A stretch of 34,643 nucleotides of DNA, from NCBI GenBank assembly GCA_031274895.1, contig JAISPM010000075.1, positions 1 through 34,643 on the forward strand, in the 5' to 3' direction. The translations under genes and the position numbers were made by a program. This stretch comes from Alphaproteobacteria bacterium (GTDB lineage: Bacteria; Pseudomonadota; Alphaproteobacteria; WRAU01; Hepatincolaceae). Position 1 is the first letter of the stretch. Each line of letters begins with the position of its first letter. The notes beneath the pieces were generated by a model. The model was not told the origin of the DNA. It ran no database searches and saw only the letters and a program-made list of their open reading frames with translations. Positions 1 to 9,497 of this stretch are shown in pieces.

Positions 1-42
1 ATTAGCTCTTCTTCCATATAGCTGGCAAACCCTCTCGTCCAC
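1..42 (-). CDS. Possible start of a leftward gene cut by the window edge
   Basis: A GTG at 42-40 is preceded by AAGGAAG about nine bases upstream and opens a frame that stays open to the left edge (14 codons, beginning MDERVCQLYG). An ATG at 17-15 in another frame is an alternative start. Too little is visible for any family call. The ~70 nt between the candidate promoter at 114-142 and this start is purine-rich and has stops in all three leftward frames, so it could equally be a structured leader or a small RNA. Confidence 0.2.
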   Translation of the reverse strand, partial: MDERVCQLYGRRAN

Positions 43-113
43 CTACTATCTTCCTTCTTACCTTACTAATTGTCGCCTACACGATTCTTTCGGCTCCTGC
101 GTGCAACTTTTAT

Positions 114-142
114 ACTTTATTATACTTTCAACTTATTGTCAA
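114..142 (-). promoter_or_regulatory. Candidate leftward promoter just after copA
   Basis: TTGACA (142-137) is followed by 17 bases and TAAAGT (119-114). It sits immediately downstream of the copA stop and points out of the window, away from copA. A TATAAT at 124-119 is also present but lies only 12 bases from the -35 box. Assignment rests on sequence match alone. Confidence 0.35.
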
Positions 143-147
143 ATTAT

Positions 148-2388
148 TTATGTGTTTATTTTAACTTTTTTTAATCTCAAGGCATTCAATAAAACAGACA
201 CACTGGATAAGCTCATGGCGGCGGCGGCAAACATGGGGTTTAAAAGACTTCCACCGAATAAATACAACGCACCACCAGCAATGGGAATTCCTATAACATT
301 ATACGCAAATGCCCAAAAAAGATTCTGCTTAATATTAGTAATAGTTTTTTTACTAAGCGCAATAGCAGATGCTACATCCATTAGATTATCGCGCATTAAC
401 ACTATATCGGCGGATTCTATAGCAACATCTACGCCACCACCAATGGCAATACCAACATCTGCTTGAGCAAGAGCCGGTGCGTCATTAATACCATCACCGA
501 CCATGGCAACAATTTTACCTGAATCCTGTAGTTTTTTTACCGTCATAGCTTTATCGGCAGGTAAAACTTCAGCGATAATGTTAGTAATTCCCACCTGTTT
601 AGCAATTGCCTGCGCAGTTTTTTGATTATCACCTGTTATCATAGCCACATTTATTCCTAATTTTTGCAGAGATTCTATCGCCTTCTTAGAGGATTCTTTC
701 ACAACATCTGCCACCGCAATAATTCCTGCTAATGTGCCATTTATCGCCACATACATGGGAGTTTTGCCGGATTCTGCCAATTTATGCGAATCCTCCGCAA
801 AACCGTCTAAAGAAATATTTCTTTCATTCATAAGTTTAGCATTACCAACTAATACTAATTCATCATCTATGGTTGCTTCAATGCCCAGCCCTGTAAGGGA
901 TTGGAAAGATTGCACATCTAAAAACTGCAACCCTTTTTCCTTCGCCGCATTAACTATCGCCTGACCTAACGGATGCTCAGAATGAACCTCACTTGAGCTA
1001 ACCAGTTGCAGTAAATCGTCTTCTATGTGGCTAATAATATCAACCACCTTAGGCTTGCCTTGAGTTATTGTCCCGGTTTTATCTAACACGATATAATTAA
1101 TTTTGTGAGCCATTTCTAGGGATTCGCCACTTTTAATAAGGATTCCCTGCTCCGCTCCACGCCCTGTTCCCACCATAATTGCCACAGGAGTCGCCAAGCC
1201 AAGCGCACACGGGCAGGCAATAATTAACACAGAGACAAATACAGTCATGGCTAAATTGGCATTACCTGTGGCAAAAAACCATGCGAATCCTAAAATAATC
1301 GCTAAGGCAATTACCACAGGCACAAAATAGCTTGAGATAATATCTGCCATGCGTGAAATGGGAGCTTTATTGCCCTGCGCATCTTCCACCAATTTAATAA
1401 TTTGCGCCAATGCAGTATCGCCACCGATTTTTTCGGCAACAATATTCAGACTGCCTGTGGTGTTGATAGATGCTGCATAAACCCTATCGCCCACGGCTTT
1501 ATCCACAGGGATACTTTCGCCGCTCAGCATGGATTCGTCCACGCTGCTTTGTCCTTTTTTTATCACGCCATCCACAGGAATTTTACTGCCCGGGAGAATC
1601 GCTAAAACATCGCCAATTTGAACATCTGCTATTGGAATTTCCCTTTGAGTGCCACTTAAATCGGTAATAAGAATGGCAGTTTTAGGAGTTAAACCCATAA
1701 GCCTTTTAATCGCCTCACCTGTTTTACCTTTACTAAGGGATTCTAAAAGTTTACCCAAAAGAATCAACGTAATAATCACCCCTGCGGATTCGTAGTATAA
1801 ATAATCTACAGCGTGAATATTTCCCTGTGCGATTTGCCATGTGTTGTATAAACTATAAATAAATGCACTGCTTGTGCCAATTGCCACCAGTGAATCCATA
1901 TTAGGATTAAGGTGGAAAAGGCTACGGAAGCCCAGCGTATAAAACTGGTAGCCTGCTATCATAATTGGTAAAACTAAGAATAGATTTACCAGCGCATAAG
2001 TCAAAGGATTCGCCATAGGTTGCAGAGATGGTAGCCACCCAATATTCAACATGGGAATCATAGAAAAATACAACAGCGGAAGCGCGAAAATTGCGGCAAT
2101 GGTAAGTTTTATTTTAAGAATTTTAGATTCTTTTTGGCGGTATTTTTTGTTTTCTTCAACCGTATTTGCGGTGGAATTTTCTGATAAAACCACGAATCCT
2201 AACTTGTTAATAGTAGTTTTTATAGAATCCTCAGAAATAGTTTGCGAATCGTAATCTACAGATAACTTCTCGGTGGCTAAATTTACATTGGCACTTGATA
2301 CGCCATCAAGTGAGCGGACCTTGGTTTCAATTTTCGCCACACAAGATGCACAGCGCATACCACGGATATTTAATGTTTGATTGACCAT
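148..2388 (-). CDS. copA: Copper-translocating P1B-type ATPase
   Basis: This is an inner-membrane pump of 746 residues that would export Cu(I) from the cytoplasm using ATP. One N-terminal heavy-metal-associated domain (about residues 4-68) carries GMRCASC, with the metal-binding pair Cys13 and Cys16. Several membrane helices follow. The actuator domain has SGES, and the membrane metal site is Cys392-Pro393-Cys394. The phosphorylation motif DKTGT has Asp436, the nucleotide-binding domain has the SEHPLG His-Pro pair, and the hinge is GDGIND around Asp632. The CPC motif and the single HMA domain favour Cu(I) over Zn/Cd. The ATG has GGAGAT upstream, inside a perfect palindrome that also covers the -10 region. 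No cop regulator or chaperone is adjacent in the window. The start and full length look intact. Confidence 0.95.
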   Translation of the reverse strand: MVNQTLNIRGMRCASCVAKIETKVRSLDGVSSANVNLATEKLSVDYDSQTISEDSIKTTINKLGFVVLSENSTANTVEENKKYRQKESKILKIKLTIAAIFALPLLYFSMIPMLNIGWLPSLQPMANPLTYALVNLFLVLPIMIAGYQFYTLGFRSLFHLNPNMDSLVAIGTSSAFIYSLYNTWQIAQGNIHAVDYLYYESAGVIITLILLGKLLESLSKGKTGEAIKRLMGLTPKTAILITDLSGTQREIPIADVQIGDVLAILPGSKIPVDGVIKKGQSSVDESMLSGESIPVDKAVGDRVYAASINTTGSLNIVAEKIGGDTALAQIIKLVEDAQGNKAPISRMADIISSYFVPVVIALAIILGFAWFFATGNANLAMTVFVSVLIIACPCALGLATPVAIMVGTGRGAEQGILIKSGESLEMAHKINYIVLDKTGTITQGKPKVVDIISHIEDDLLQLVSSSEVHSEHPLGQAIVNAAKEKGLQFLDVQSFQSLTGLGIEATIDDELVLVGNAKLMNERNISLDGFAEDSHKLAESGKTPMYVAINGTLAGIIAVADVVKESSKKAIESLQKLGINVAMITGDNQKTAQAIAKQVGITNIIAEVLPADKAMTVKKLQDSGKIVAMVGDGINDAPALAQADVGIAIGGGVDVAIESADIVLMRDNLMDVASAIALSKKTITNIKQNLFWAFAYNVIGIPIAGGALYLFGGSLLNPMFAAAAMSLSSVSVLLNALRLKKVKINT

Positions 2389-2393
2389 AATAA

Positions 2394-2441
2394 TATCTCC
2401 ATACTATATTTTATATATAGTATGGAGATAAGTTATGTCAA
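2394..2441 (-). promoter_or_regulatory. copA promoter with perfect 16-bp dyad (likely operator)
   Basis: The arms 2394-2409 and 2415-2430 are exact reverse complements (TATCTCCATACTATAT on the plus strand) around a 5-base centre. A leftward TTGACA (2441-2436) stands upstream, with TATA-rich -10 candidates lying inside the dyad. The inner arm contains the copA ribosome binding site (GGAGAT). The dyad is centred on the -10 region rather than on the -35/-10 spacer, which fits a repressor operator better than a MerR/CueR activator site. An RNA hairpin that hides the ribosome site is an alternative. Confidence 0.55.
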
Positions 2442-2497
2442 TTTTAAAATTGAATGTTTTGAGCTTTATATTAGGAGCTTTTGTGCGCAGTGTATGA
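2435..2497 (+). CDS. Small divergent ORF (20 aa), possible gene remnant
   Basis: Because the copA dyad is symmetric, GGAG also stands upstream of an ATG on the plus strand (2435). The ORF reads MSILKLNVLSFILGAFVRSV and then meets a stop. The LNV-x-x-F-x-L pattern recalls the start of small two-helix membrane proteins found next to metal ATPases (the DUF5676 type, from memory), which would make this a truncated remnant. It may simply be chance. Nothing else in 2498-2550 looks coding. Confidence 0.2.
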   Translation: MSILKLNVLSFILGAFVRSV

Positions 2498-2550
2498 TAA
2501 TACATAAGAGCAAAAGCGACGACATATAGAGCCAAAAGATTCAATTTTTG

Positions 2551-4740
2551 CTAAAACATATAGCTCACTTTTGCATTAAGCGAGTAGCCTTCACGAACAC
2601 CGATGTAATATTTACCGCCTAAGCCAATATTAACCCGAGAATACATCTTATCAAAGCCAGCTTCTACAATATTAGTGCCACCTTTGATGCTTGGAGAGTC
2701 TATTGTCCCCATGGCAGTTGTGGCGGCGGCGATTCCTGCCAGTTCTTGTTCATAAGCATAACCAATAAATATACTTTTGTATGCAGAACGAATCCCGACA
2801 ACTGCCCGCGATGACAGGGCATCAGCAAACTGAATCGTCTCGGATGAATCTAAAGCCACCTTATTTCCTTGTTGTATTGTGGCAAGATATTTAACATATT
2901 CGTTAAAACTAAAATCATCCATATTTTGTATTAACCCAGCTCCGGCATGTCCTCCGTAGTAAACAGACGCTACATTATATTTAGCCTCAGGAGAATAATC
3001 GGCTTTATAGTCTGTAGAAACATAGCCACCACGAATTGAAGCATCTAAATATATAGAATCAGAAGATATTCTACCAAACAATCCTGCTCCGGCATAAGCA
3101 TTGCTTCCACTGCCTTTTACTACAGAATCTATATCATTAAACTCATTGTAAGTGTTATGATTACCACCACCTGCTTCTAAAAATGCTCCAAGAAAAAGGC
3201 TATCAGCTTTGCTGCCAACACCAAGGATAACAGAACCACTCTGCACATCCACATGTGAACCACTGTTTAGTTTTATAGAGTTTAAGTTAATACCGGAAAA
3301 CATTCCTTCATTATCACCTTGCAAAGTAGAGACAACTAAATCTGCTCCACTAATTAACATTCCCATTGATGATAAATATCCTTCAGATAAAGATTTAGCT
3401 TCGGGATTTAAATGACCTGCTTCGCCACAGCGAGAATTGCCACAGGTATTACCATCTCCTCCTCCGTCTCCACCACCATTACCTCCGCCACCTCCTGTGC
3501 TAATATCCTCTTTTATTTTTGCATATAAATTATTGTTTTTTAGCAGTAGCTCCCAGTCGTAAACTATTGTTGCACCTGAACGCATTTTACCACTTGCTTG
3601 GGTGAGCTTATCGCCTGTCATGTTTGATACCAAAAATAATGTATCGCCTTTATTTAACTGGATTGAATTATCTTTTAAATACAACCCAATCACAGAATTA
3701 CTCATATCTATAGCCTTTCCTGTAGCTAACAACATAGGATTAGTGATGTCGCCGTCTGTATAAAAATTGTAATTATTAAATCCACCGGCAGTTTTAACGC
3801 TAATATTGGTTTGTAAATTCAAGGTGTTGCCGGAAATGGTGCCACTACCATTCTCTATGAAACCACCAAACAAAGAAGCATTTGCTAAATCAGGATTACC
3901 GGAAATATTAACTATATTATCTTTTACTTCTGCTACATTATTTTCAGCATATCCTCCGTAAATATTCCCTAACACTACACCACCGCTAATATTTACTACA
4001 TTATTTTGCACTAACATTTTTCCAGTAGAAGAATAAGCATACCCACCATATATACTACCAAGGGTTTCATTTACTACAGACACTGCGGCTATAGACACTG
4101 TATTATTTGATGATTCAATTTCAGAATATCCACCAATTATAACACCTAAATCTCCATTTATTACATCTACACGATTGCGCGTGGCAGTTTTTCCATCTCC
4201 ACCATAAATATAGTCTCCTTTAGAATTACTAAGATAAATATAATTGGAATCTGCTACACCTAATGCTGATTTTCCTCCGTATATCTTAATAAAACTACCG
4301 GACTTTATATTCACTTTATTATCACTTGCTATGTTCCTTCCACTACCACCATAAATCTCATTGTATGTATTTTTAGAATTTTCAGATATATCTACCGTAT
4401 TATTAATAACATTAGCTTGACTATTGCCACCAAAAATATAGCCTATATTTGTCAAGTTTGAAGCTGTAATACTTACTGTATTTCTGCTAACATCCGAAGA
4501 GCCTCCAAAAGCACCATAGATATTGTATCCACCTAAATTTAAATTAGAATCATTCAGATATACATTATTATTATTTGAATCTAAAAAATGAGGAATAAGG
4601 GGGCTGCCATCCTGTAAATCTTCCCAATAATCTATATTTCCATATACATCATTTTGTGGGGGTATGCTAACAGCGATGTCTTGAGCAAATACACTCTGTA
4701 AAGAAAATAAAAACAACAAAATTAAATAAAACTTTTTCAC
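2551..4740 (-). CDS. Autotransporter with beta-helix passenger (paralogue 1)
   Basis: A 729-residue type Va secreted or surface protein. The signal peptide is about residues 1-19 (ends SVFAQ). A passenger of about 20-410 is built from imperfect repeats of the form N-x-V-x-I followed by IYGG or IFGG, typical of a right-handed beta-helix. A glycine-rich linker near residues 415-430 is followed by a short Cys-x4-Cys stretch (CGNSRC). The C-terminal ~260 residues form an outer-membrane barrel ending in aromatic Phe (VSYMF). A linker helix (MGMLISGADLV) precedes the barrel. The barrel closely matches the protein at 16693-18906, while the passengers are much less alike. The start codon is GTG with a weak GAG upstream. 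The passenger ligand or function cannot be told from sequence. Confidence 0.88.
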   Translation of the reverse strand: MKKFYLILLFLFSLQSVFAQDIAVSIPPQNDVYGNIDYWEDLQDGSPLIPHFLDSNNNNVYLNDSNLNLGGYNIYGAFGGSSDVSRNTVSITASNLTNIGYIFGGNSQANVINNTVDISENSKNTYNEIYGGSGRNIASDNKVNIKSGSFIKIYGGKSALGVADSNYIYLSNSKGDYIYGGDGKTATRNRVDVINGDLGVIIGGYSEIESSNNTVSIAAVSVVNETLGSIYGGYAYSSTGKMLVQNNVVNISGGVVLGNIYGGYAENNVAEVKDNIVNISGNPDLANASLFGGFIENGSGTISGNTLNLQTNISVKTAGGFNNYNFYTDGDITNPMLLATGKAIDMSNSVIGLYLKDNSIQLNKGDTLFLVSNMTGDKLTQASGKMRSGATIVYDWELLLKNNNLYAKIKEDISTGGGGGNGGGDGGGDGNTCGNSRCGEAGHLNPEAKSLSEGYLSSMGMLISGADLVVSTLQGDNEGMFSGINLNSIKLNSGSHVDVQSGSVILGVGSKADSLFLGAFLEAGGGNHNTYNEFNDIDSVVKGSGSNAYAGAGLFGRISSDSIYLDASIRGGYVSTDYKADYSPEAKYNVASVYYGGHAGAGLIQNMDDFSFNEYVKYLATIQQGNKVALDSSETIQFADALSSRAVVGIRSAYKSIFIGYAYEQELAGIAAATTAMGTIDSPSIKGGTNIVEAGFDKMYSRVNIGLGGKYYIGVREGYSLNAKVSYMF

Positions 4741-4770
4741 TATAAACTCGTTTTTATAAATATTGAATCT

Positions 4771-4798
4771 AGCATAACAAAGCTAAAGTGATAAGCAA
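4771..4798 (-). promoter_or_regulatory. Candidate promoter of the first autotransporter
   Basis: TTGCTT (4798-4793), a 16-base spacer and TATGCT (4776-4771) lie about 30 bases upstream of the GTG start. The gap between glmM and this gene is only 95 bases, and a dedicated promoter would separate the autotransporter from the glmM operon. Confidence 0.4.
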
Positions 4799-4835
4799 GT
4801 TTATTATAGAATTTTATTATCTTATTGCGTCAATT

Positions 4836-6185
4836 TTAAATACAAGAATTAATATAAGCGACCAAGTCTTCAGCAATGGCATTAATCAGTGCGCTATCTT
4901 CGCCTTCAACCATTACTCTGATTAATTTTTCAGTTCCTGATTTCCGCACTAAAATTCGGGCAACATCAGCATGTTCTTTTTGTTTGTTGGCAATATGGGT
5001 TTTAATATTGTCGTTTTCCAGTGGATTTTCTGTTGCGGTATCGCTATATCTTAAATTTTTTAATATCTGCGGACTAGGACTATATAACTTGCAACACTTA
5101 CTTGCCTTCTCACCGGATTCTAAAATATAGGCAAGGACAAATAAACTTGCCAGCAAGCCATCGCCCGTGGTGCTGTAATCTTTTAAAATTACATGTCCAC
5201 TTTGCTCGCCGCCTAAATTATAACCATTACTTTCCATGGCTTCGCTTACATATCTGTCACCCACGGCGGTTCTAACCAGACTTATGCCCTGCGAAGATAA
5301 ATATTTCTCAAAACCCATGTTCGCCATTACCGTGCCGACCACAGTGTTTTTATTGAGTTTACCCTCTTTTTTGAGCTTGGTAGCAATAATTGCCAAAATA
5401 TTATCGCCATCAATAATATTACCTTTTTCATCAACCATTAAAACTCTATCGGCATCGCCATCAAAAGCAATTCCCACATCAGCTCCTGTTTCTAAAACCT
5501 TACCACGAAGATTTTCAATATGAGTTGACCCGCAATTTTCATTGATATTTAAACCGTTCGGTGCAACTGCTATTGGAATCACCTCAGCTCCAAGTTCATA
5601 TAATAAAGTTGGCGCAATATTGTAATTGCTGCCATTGGAGCAATCTACCGCTATTTTCATTTTACTTAAACCAATGCCATTGAAAGCAGATTTTACATGC
5701 TGAATATATCTTCCCGAGGATTCTTTTAACCGCGATACCCTACCAATGGAATGAGCTTTCGTTAAATATTCGTTTAAATCTTGAGATAGTAATTTCTCTA
5801 TGGCATCTTCGTCTTCGTCTGATAACTTATAGCCATTTTTATCAAATAATTTAATACCATTATCGTAATAAGGATTGTGTGAAGCGGAAATCATGATTCC
5901 CAAATCAGCCCGCATGGTTTTTGTAAGTAATGCTACCGCAGGAGTTGGCATAGGACCTAACAATAATACATCTTTACCCATGCTGGTAAGCCCTGCCGTA
6001 AGAGCAGTTTCGAACATATAGCCTGAAAGGCGCGTATCTTTACCGATAAGAACCCTATTGGTGCCTTGAATTTTTTTAGATAAATGAATTGCCGCTGCCA
6101 TGCCTACCTTTAGGGCTAAGTCGGCTGTCATGGGATAAATATTAGCATAGCCACGAATACCATCGGTTCCAAAAATTCTTGCCAT
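4836..6185 (-). CDS. glmM: Phosphoglucosamine mutase
   Basis: Converts glucosamine-6-phosphate to glucosamine-1-phosphate on the way to UDP-GlcNAc, the precursor for peptidoglycan and lipopolysaccharide. The 449-residue length is normal for the family. The active-site loop ISASHNP places the phosphorylated serine at Ser102. The metal loop is DGDADR, the sugar-binding loop GGEQSGH, and the phosphate-binding C-terminal loop RKSGTEKLIRVMVEG. The GTEKLIRVMVEG ending and the SASHNPYYDNGIK context distinguish GlmM from other phosphohexomutases. The ATG is preceded by AAAGGA. It lies downstream of ftsH, as in many alphaproteobacteria, with one copy of the 48-bp repeat between them. Confidence 0.97.
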   Translation of the reverse strand: MARIFGTDGIRGYANIYPMTADLALKVGMAAAIHLSKKIQGTNRVLIGKDTRLSGYMFETALTAGLTSMGKDVLLLGPMPTPAVALLTKTMRADLGIMISASHNPYYDNGIKLFDKNGYKLSDEDEDAIEKLLSQDLNEYLTKAHSIGRVSRLKESSGRYIQHVKSAFNGIGLSKMKIAVDCSNGSNYNIAPTLLYELGAEVIPIAVAPNGLNINENCGSTHIENLRGKVLETGADVGIAFDGDADRVLMVDEKGNIIDGDNILAIIATKLKKEGKLNKNTVVGTVMANMGFEKYLSSQGISLVRTAVGDRYVSEAMESNGYNLGGEQSGHVILKDYSTTGDGLLASLFVLAYILESGEKASKCCKLYSPSPQILKNLRYSDTATENPLENDNIKTHIANKQKEHADVARILVRKSGTEKLIRVMVEGEDSALINAIAEDLVAYINSCI

Positions 6186-6211
6186 TGTTTTTCCTTTAAT
6201 TAATTATAAAA

Positions 6212-6259
6212 CCACTACCCCGTCGGCTGCGCCGCCACCCCTTCGCCAGCGAAGGGGAA
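6212..6259 (+). repeat. 48-bp double-hairpin intergenic repeat, copy R1
   Basis: It begins CCACTACCCCGTC, contains a short GGC/GCC hairpin, and ends in a 9-bp stem (CCCCTTCGC with GCGAAGGGG). It lies between ftsH and glmM, 12 bases after the ftsH stop. Related copies are at 10451, 10545, 20998, 24767 and 28999. Confidence 0.85.
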
Positions 6260-6271
6260 TTTAGGAGAAAA

Positions 6272-8179
6272 TTAACCTACTGCCGGAACCGATAAATCCA
6301 AATCTAACTCCACAGGCTTATCTTCTTCTTCTTTTTTTTCTTCTTCTGCAACAGGTTTTGGATTACGAATCTCTTCCACGGTTTTACCATCGCAAACCTG
6401 TCTGGCTTCCACACCGTTAAGAGTTTCATATTCCAGCAAAGCTTCCGATAAAGCCACATGTGCCGCAGAGTTTTCGGTTAAAATAGTGCGTGCTTGATGT
6501 TCAGCATTTTTAATAAGATTGCGCACTTCCTCTTCAATTTCTTTAGCGGTAGATTCCGAAGAGCCGCGTGAACCATAACCATTCTCGTTATCCACATGGC
6601 GCACCCGCCCAATTACATCACTAAAGCCCCATTCGGTTATCATCTTTGTTGCAAGATTCGTTGCCATTTGAATATCCATAGCTGCACCTGTGGTGATATT
6701 TTCCTTACCGAATTTTAATTCTTCGGCTAAACGTCCCCCAAATAACACCGCCAACTGCGCCGTTAGCTGTTTGTAAGATCTACTATACTCATCTTTCTCA
6801 GGAATAAACGAGGTTACACCCAGTGAACGTCCACGTGGAATAATTGTAACCTTATGCACAGGATACGAACCTTCACTTTTAAACGCCACTAAAGCGTGTC
6901 CTGCTTCATGATAAGCGGTAAGAGTTCTTTCTTCTTCACCCATTTTTGAAGATTTTCTTGCTGCACCCATCAGAATTTTATCACGAGCCTCTTCAAAATC
7001 TTCCATATTCACGAATTCTCTGTTCTTACGAGCCGCTCCAAGAGCTGCCTCATTTACTAAGTTCGCAAGTTCTGCCCCGCTAAATCCCGTGGTGCCGCGC
7101 GCTATCACATTAATATTAACCTGAGGGTCTAAAGGCAATTTATTCAAATAAATTTGCAGAATTTTTTCGCGACCGATAATATCCGGTAATGGCACGGTGA
7201 TTTGTCTGTCGAATCTGCCCGGACGCAGTAGCGCAGGATCTAATACATCTGAGCGATTAGTCGCTGCCAAAATAATTATACCTTGATTAAAACTAAAACC
7301 ATCCATTTCCACCAGCAATTGGTTAAGAGTTTGCTCGCGCTCGTCATTACCACCGCCGATTCCAACACCTCTTTTCCGTCCTACAGCGTCAATCTCGTCT
7401 ATAAACACAATACATGGCGCATGTTTTTTAGCTTGGGTGAATAAATCACGCACTCTGCTGGCTCCCACGCCCACAAACATTTCCACGAAGTCTGAACCCG
7501 ATATAGAAAAAAACGGCACCTGCGCCTCGCCTGCCACCGCTTTCGCCAGCAAGGTTTTACCTGTTCCGGGAGAACCTACCAATAAGGCTCCTTTAGGAAT
7601 TTTTGCACCGAGTTTTTCAAATTTTTTAGGATTCTTTAAGAAGTCTACCATCTCTTCAAGATCTTCCTTGGCTTCATCTACCCCTGCAACATCGGCAAAA
7701 GTTATGTTAGAATCCTCTGGTTTTGAAAGCCTAGCCTTAGATTTTCCAAAGGAAAAAGGATTATTGCCACTAGGAGAACCACCACCTGAATTATCGCCAC
7801 CACCCCTCAGAGAGCGGATAATCATAAAAACTAAGAAAATAGCAAGAGCAATCACTATGAAAGTTCCCACACCACTACTTGCACTTTCGGGCATGGCTAT
7901 GGAGATATTTACACCTTTATTACGCAGTTCTCTAATAATATCGCTATCATTTTGCGGAAAAGCTGTTAAATACACAACACCTTTTTCATCCACGGCTTTC
8001 AGTAAATTGCCGTTAATGGATGCTCTTTGGATAGTGTTAGTATCTAACTTTGCTAAAAATTCTGTATAACTAAGATGTTGTTCCGTAGGCTGGCGACTAT
8101 TCAAAAAGAAATAGTTATAGCCCAAGGCTAAACCCATAACCACCAAAATAATTACAATAAAATTATTTTTACTTTTCAA
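6272..8179 (-). CDS. ftsH: ATP-dependent zinc metalloprotease FtsH
   Basis: A membrane-anchored AAA+ protease that degrades LpxC-type regulators and misassembled membrane proteins. There are two N-terminal membrane helices (about 6-26 and 104-122) with a small periplasmic domain between them. The AAA module has Walker A GSPGTGKT near residue 200, Walker B IVFIDEID, and the second region of homology ending [10 protein letters not shown]. The protease zinc motif HEAGH is at 424-428. The C-terminal tail is acidic and Lys/Glu-rich. The length of 635 is typical. The start is TTG, chosen because GGAGA stands eight bases upstream; the nearby ATG is out of frame and soon stops. It follows tilS by 28 bases, as in other alphaproteobacteria. 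Confidence 0.97.
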   Translation of the reverse strand: MKSKNNFIVIILVVMGLALGYNYFFLNSRQPTEQHLSYTEFLAKLDTNTIQRASINGNLLKAVDEKGVVYLTAFPQNDSDIIRELRNKGVNISIAMPESASSGVGTFIVIALAIFLVFMIIRSLRGGGDNSGGGSPSGNNPFSFGKSKARLSKPEDSNITFADVAGVDEAKEDLEEMVDFLKNPKKFEKLGAKIPKGALLVGSPGTGKTLLAKAVAGEAQVPFFSISGSDFVEMFVGVGASRVRDLFTQAKKHAPCIVFIDEIDAVGRKRGVGIGGGNDEREQTLNQLLVEMDGFSFNQGIIILAATNRSDVLDPALLRPGRFDRQITVPLPDIIGREKILQIYLNKLPLDPQVNINVIARGTTGFSGAELANLVNEAALGAARKNREFVNMEDFEEARDKILMGAARKSSKMGEEERTLTAYHEAGHALVAFKSEGSYPVHKVTIIPRGRSLGVTSFIPEKDEYSRSYKQLTAQLAVLFGGRLAEELKFGKENITTGAAMDIQMATNLATKMITEWGFSDVIGRVRHVDNENGYGSRGSSESTAKEIEEEVRNLIKNAEHQARTILTENSAAHVALSEALLEYETLNGVEARQVCDGKTVEEIRNPKPVAEEEKKEEEDKPVELDLDLSVPAVG

Positions 8180-8207
8180 TATACTTTCTCCTGTTCATAG
8201 AATTATT

Positions 8208-9491
8208 CTAACAAATTTCTTTTGAAAAAAAACTCATAAAAATGGGTTGCATTGCCTTATAATTAAAATTTTGCCAATATTTAGGGTTATTTAATGGTGT
8301 TTCATTTTTGAAAACATCAGGTAAACCCCACATAAAGTCTCCATCTAAGCCATATTTTTCAAAGTGTTTTTTAAAGGCTTTATCTTGTATTTTCGCAAAA
8401 TAACTTACTTTATTTATTTTATCTATAAAAATATTTTCTGTGTGCTTACCTGCAAATACAAAGCGATTATCCCAATATGCAGTAGAATTCTCCACTTTAA
8501 TTTTATTAGCCAAGTTGCGATTCTTATAAATAATTAATTCGCCCTTCTTTAGTTTTAAAAGGCAGTTTCCCAAGGAAAACTTTAAAGAATCTTTGCCTTG
8601 GCAGTATTGCAGAAATTCTCGCACCTGTGCAATTTTTGGCTCGTAATTTTTACCATTAGCAAACCTTAGGCATTTTCTTAGGATAAAAACTTTAGCATTA
8701 TCCTCATATTTATTAAGTAGTATGAAATTTATTTTCAGCAAGCCAAATTTATTAATAAATATTCCTCTGTGTAAAAAATCTATAGCTGAGTTTTCTAATT
8801 CTATACGATTTTCCACATTTTGCTGATGTTTTTCTATTAAAAGCTGTTTCTCAGTATCAGACATGGCTTGAATTTTTTTACGATAGCGCACACGACTGTA
8901 TTTATCGTTTTGGTTAGAAGGATCTTCCACCCAAGTATTCGTGAATGTTTGGATAGTGTTTAAAATTTGACTTTTAGAATAATGCAAAAATGGACGCAAA
9001 ATAATGGCGTCTCGCAATACAACTTTCGCAGACATGCCCGCATTACCCACAAGATTCTCTCCCAAGGCTTCCCTTTGCAGTAATGTTTCAAATTGGTCAT
9101 CTAAATGGTGGGCAATAAACAGATAAGGAAAATTTTGAGATTTCGCATAATTTTTTAATAAATCGTAGCGGTCTTCTCTAGCCTGTTGTTGCACTGCGCT
9201 ATGAAGAGGGATATTTTTGCGGGTAAGAATTACGCTATCTATTCCATGTTGAGCCAATAATTGCACTACATATTGCGCCTCATTTGTGGATTCTGCTCGC
9301 AACTTATGATCTACAATCGCTGCTACCAGTTCAGCACCAATTTTTCTTGAAAAATTTTGCAACATAAAAGCAAGACATAAACTATCGGCACCACCTGAAA
9401 CCGCCACTAAAAACTTAGGCTTTGCCGGTAGTATAACTAACTTTTCAATGATATTTTCAAAGTCAGTTTGATCAATTAGATTACCTTCCAA
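8208..9491 (-). CDS. tilS: tRNA(Ile)-lysidine synthetase
   Basis: Adds lysine to C34 of the CAU-anticodon tRNA-Ile so that it reads AUA codons. The ATP-pyrophosphatase P-loop SGGADS is at residues 32-37. Other family blocks are IAHHLDDQFET, RPFLHYSK and VEDPSNQNDKYSRVRYR. The C-terminal part is diverged and cannot be resolved into domains by eye. The 427-residue length is within the family range. The start is TTG, positioned six bases after the cpoB stop with AGGA overlapping that stop codon; no ATG occurs before the P-loop. The gene is essential in most bacteria. Confidence 0.95.
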   Translation of the reverse strand: MEGNLIDQTDFENIIEKLVILPAKPKFLVAVSGGADSLCLAFMLQNFSRKIGAELVAAIVDHKLRAESTNEAQYVVQLLAQHGIDSVILTRKNIPLHSAVQQQAREDRYDLLKNYAKSQNFPYLFIAHHLDDQFETLLQREALGENLVGNAGMSAKVVLRDAIILRPFLHYSKSQILNTIQTFTNTWVEDPSNQNDKYSRVRYRKKIQAMSDTEKQLLIEKHQQNVENRIELENSAIDFLHRGIFINKFGLLKINFILLNKYEDNAKVFILRKCLRFANGKNYEPKIAQVREFLQYCQGKDSLKFSLGNCLLKLKKGELIIYKNRNLANKIKVENSTAYWDNRFVFAGKHTENIFIDKINKVSYFAKIQDKAFKKHFEKYGLDGDFMWGLPDVFKNETPLNNPKYWQNFNYKAMQPIFMSFFSKEIC

Positions 9492-9497
9492 GGATTC

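Noticed and set aside
2394..2441. A MerR/CueR-type activator site for copA
   Set aside because: The dyad is centred on the -10 region and not in a 19-20 bp spacer between the promoter boxes; a repressor site fits better.
7437..8069. A 210-codon plus-strand ORF opposite ftsH
   Set aside because: It is antisense to conserved FtsH sequence, is rich in Ser/Pro/Leu as expected of a shadow frame, and shows no recognisable domain or ribosome site.
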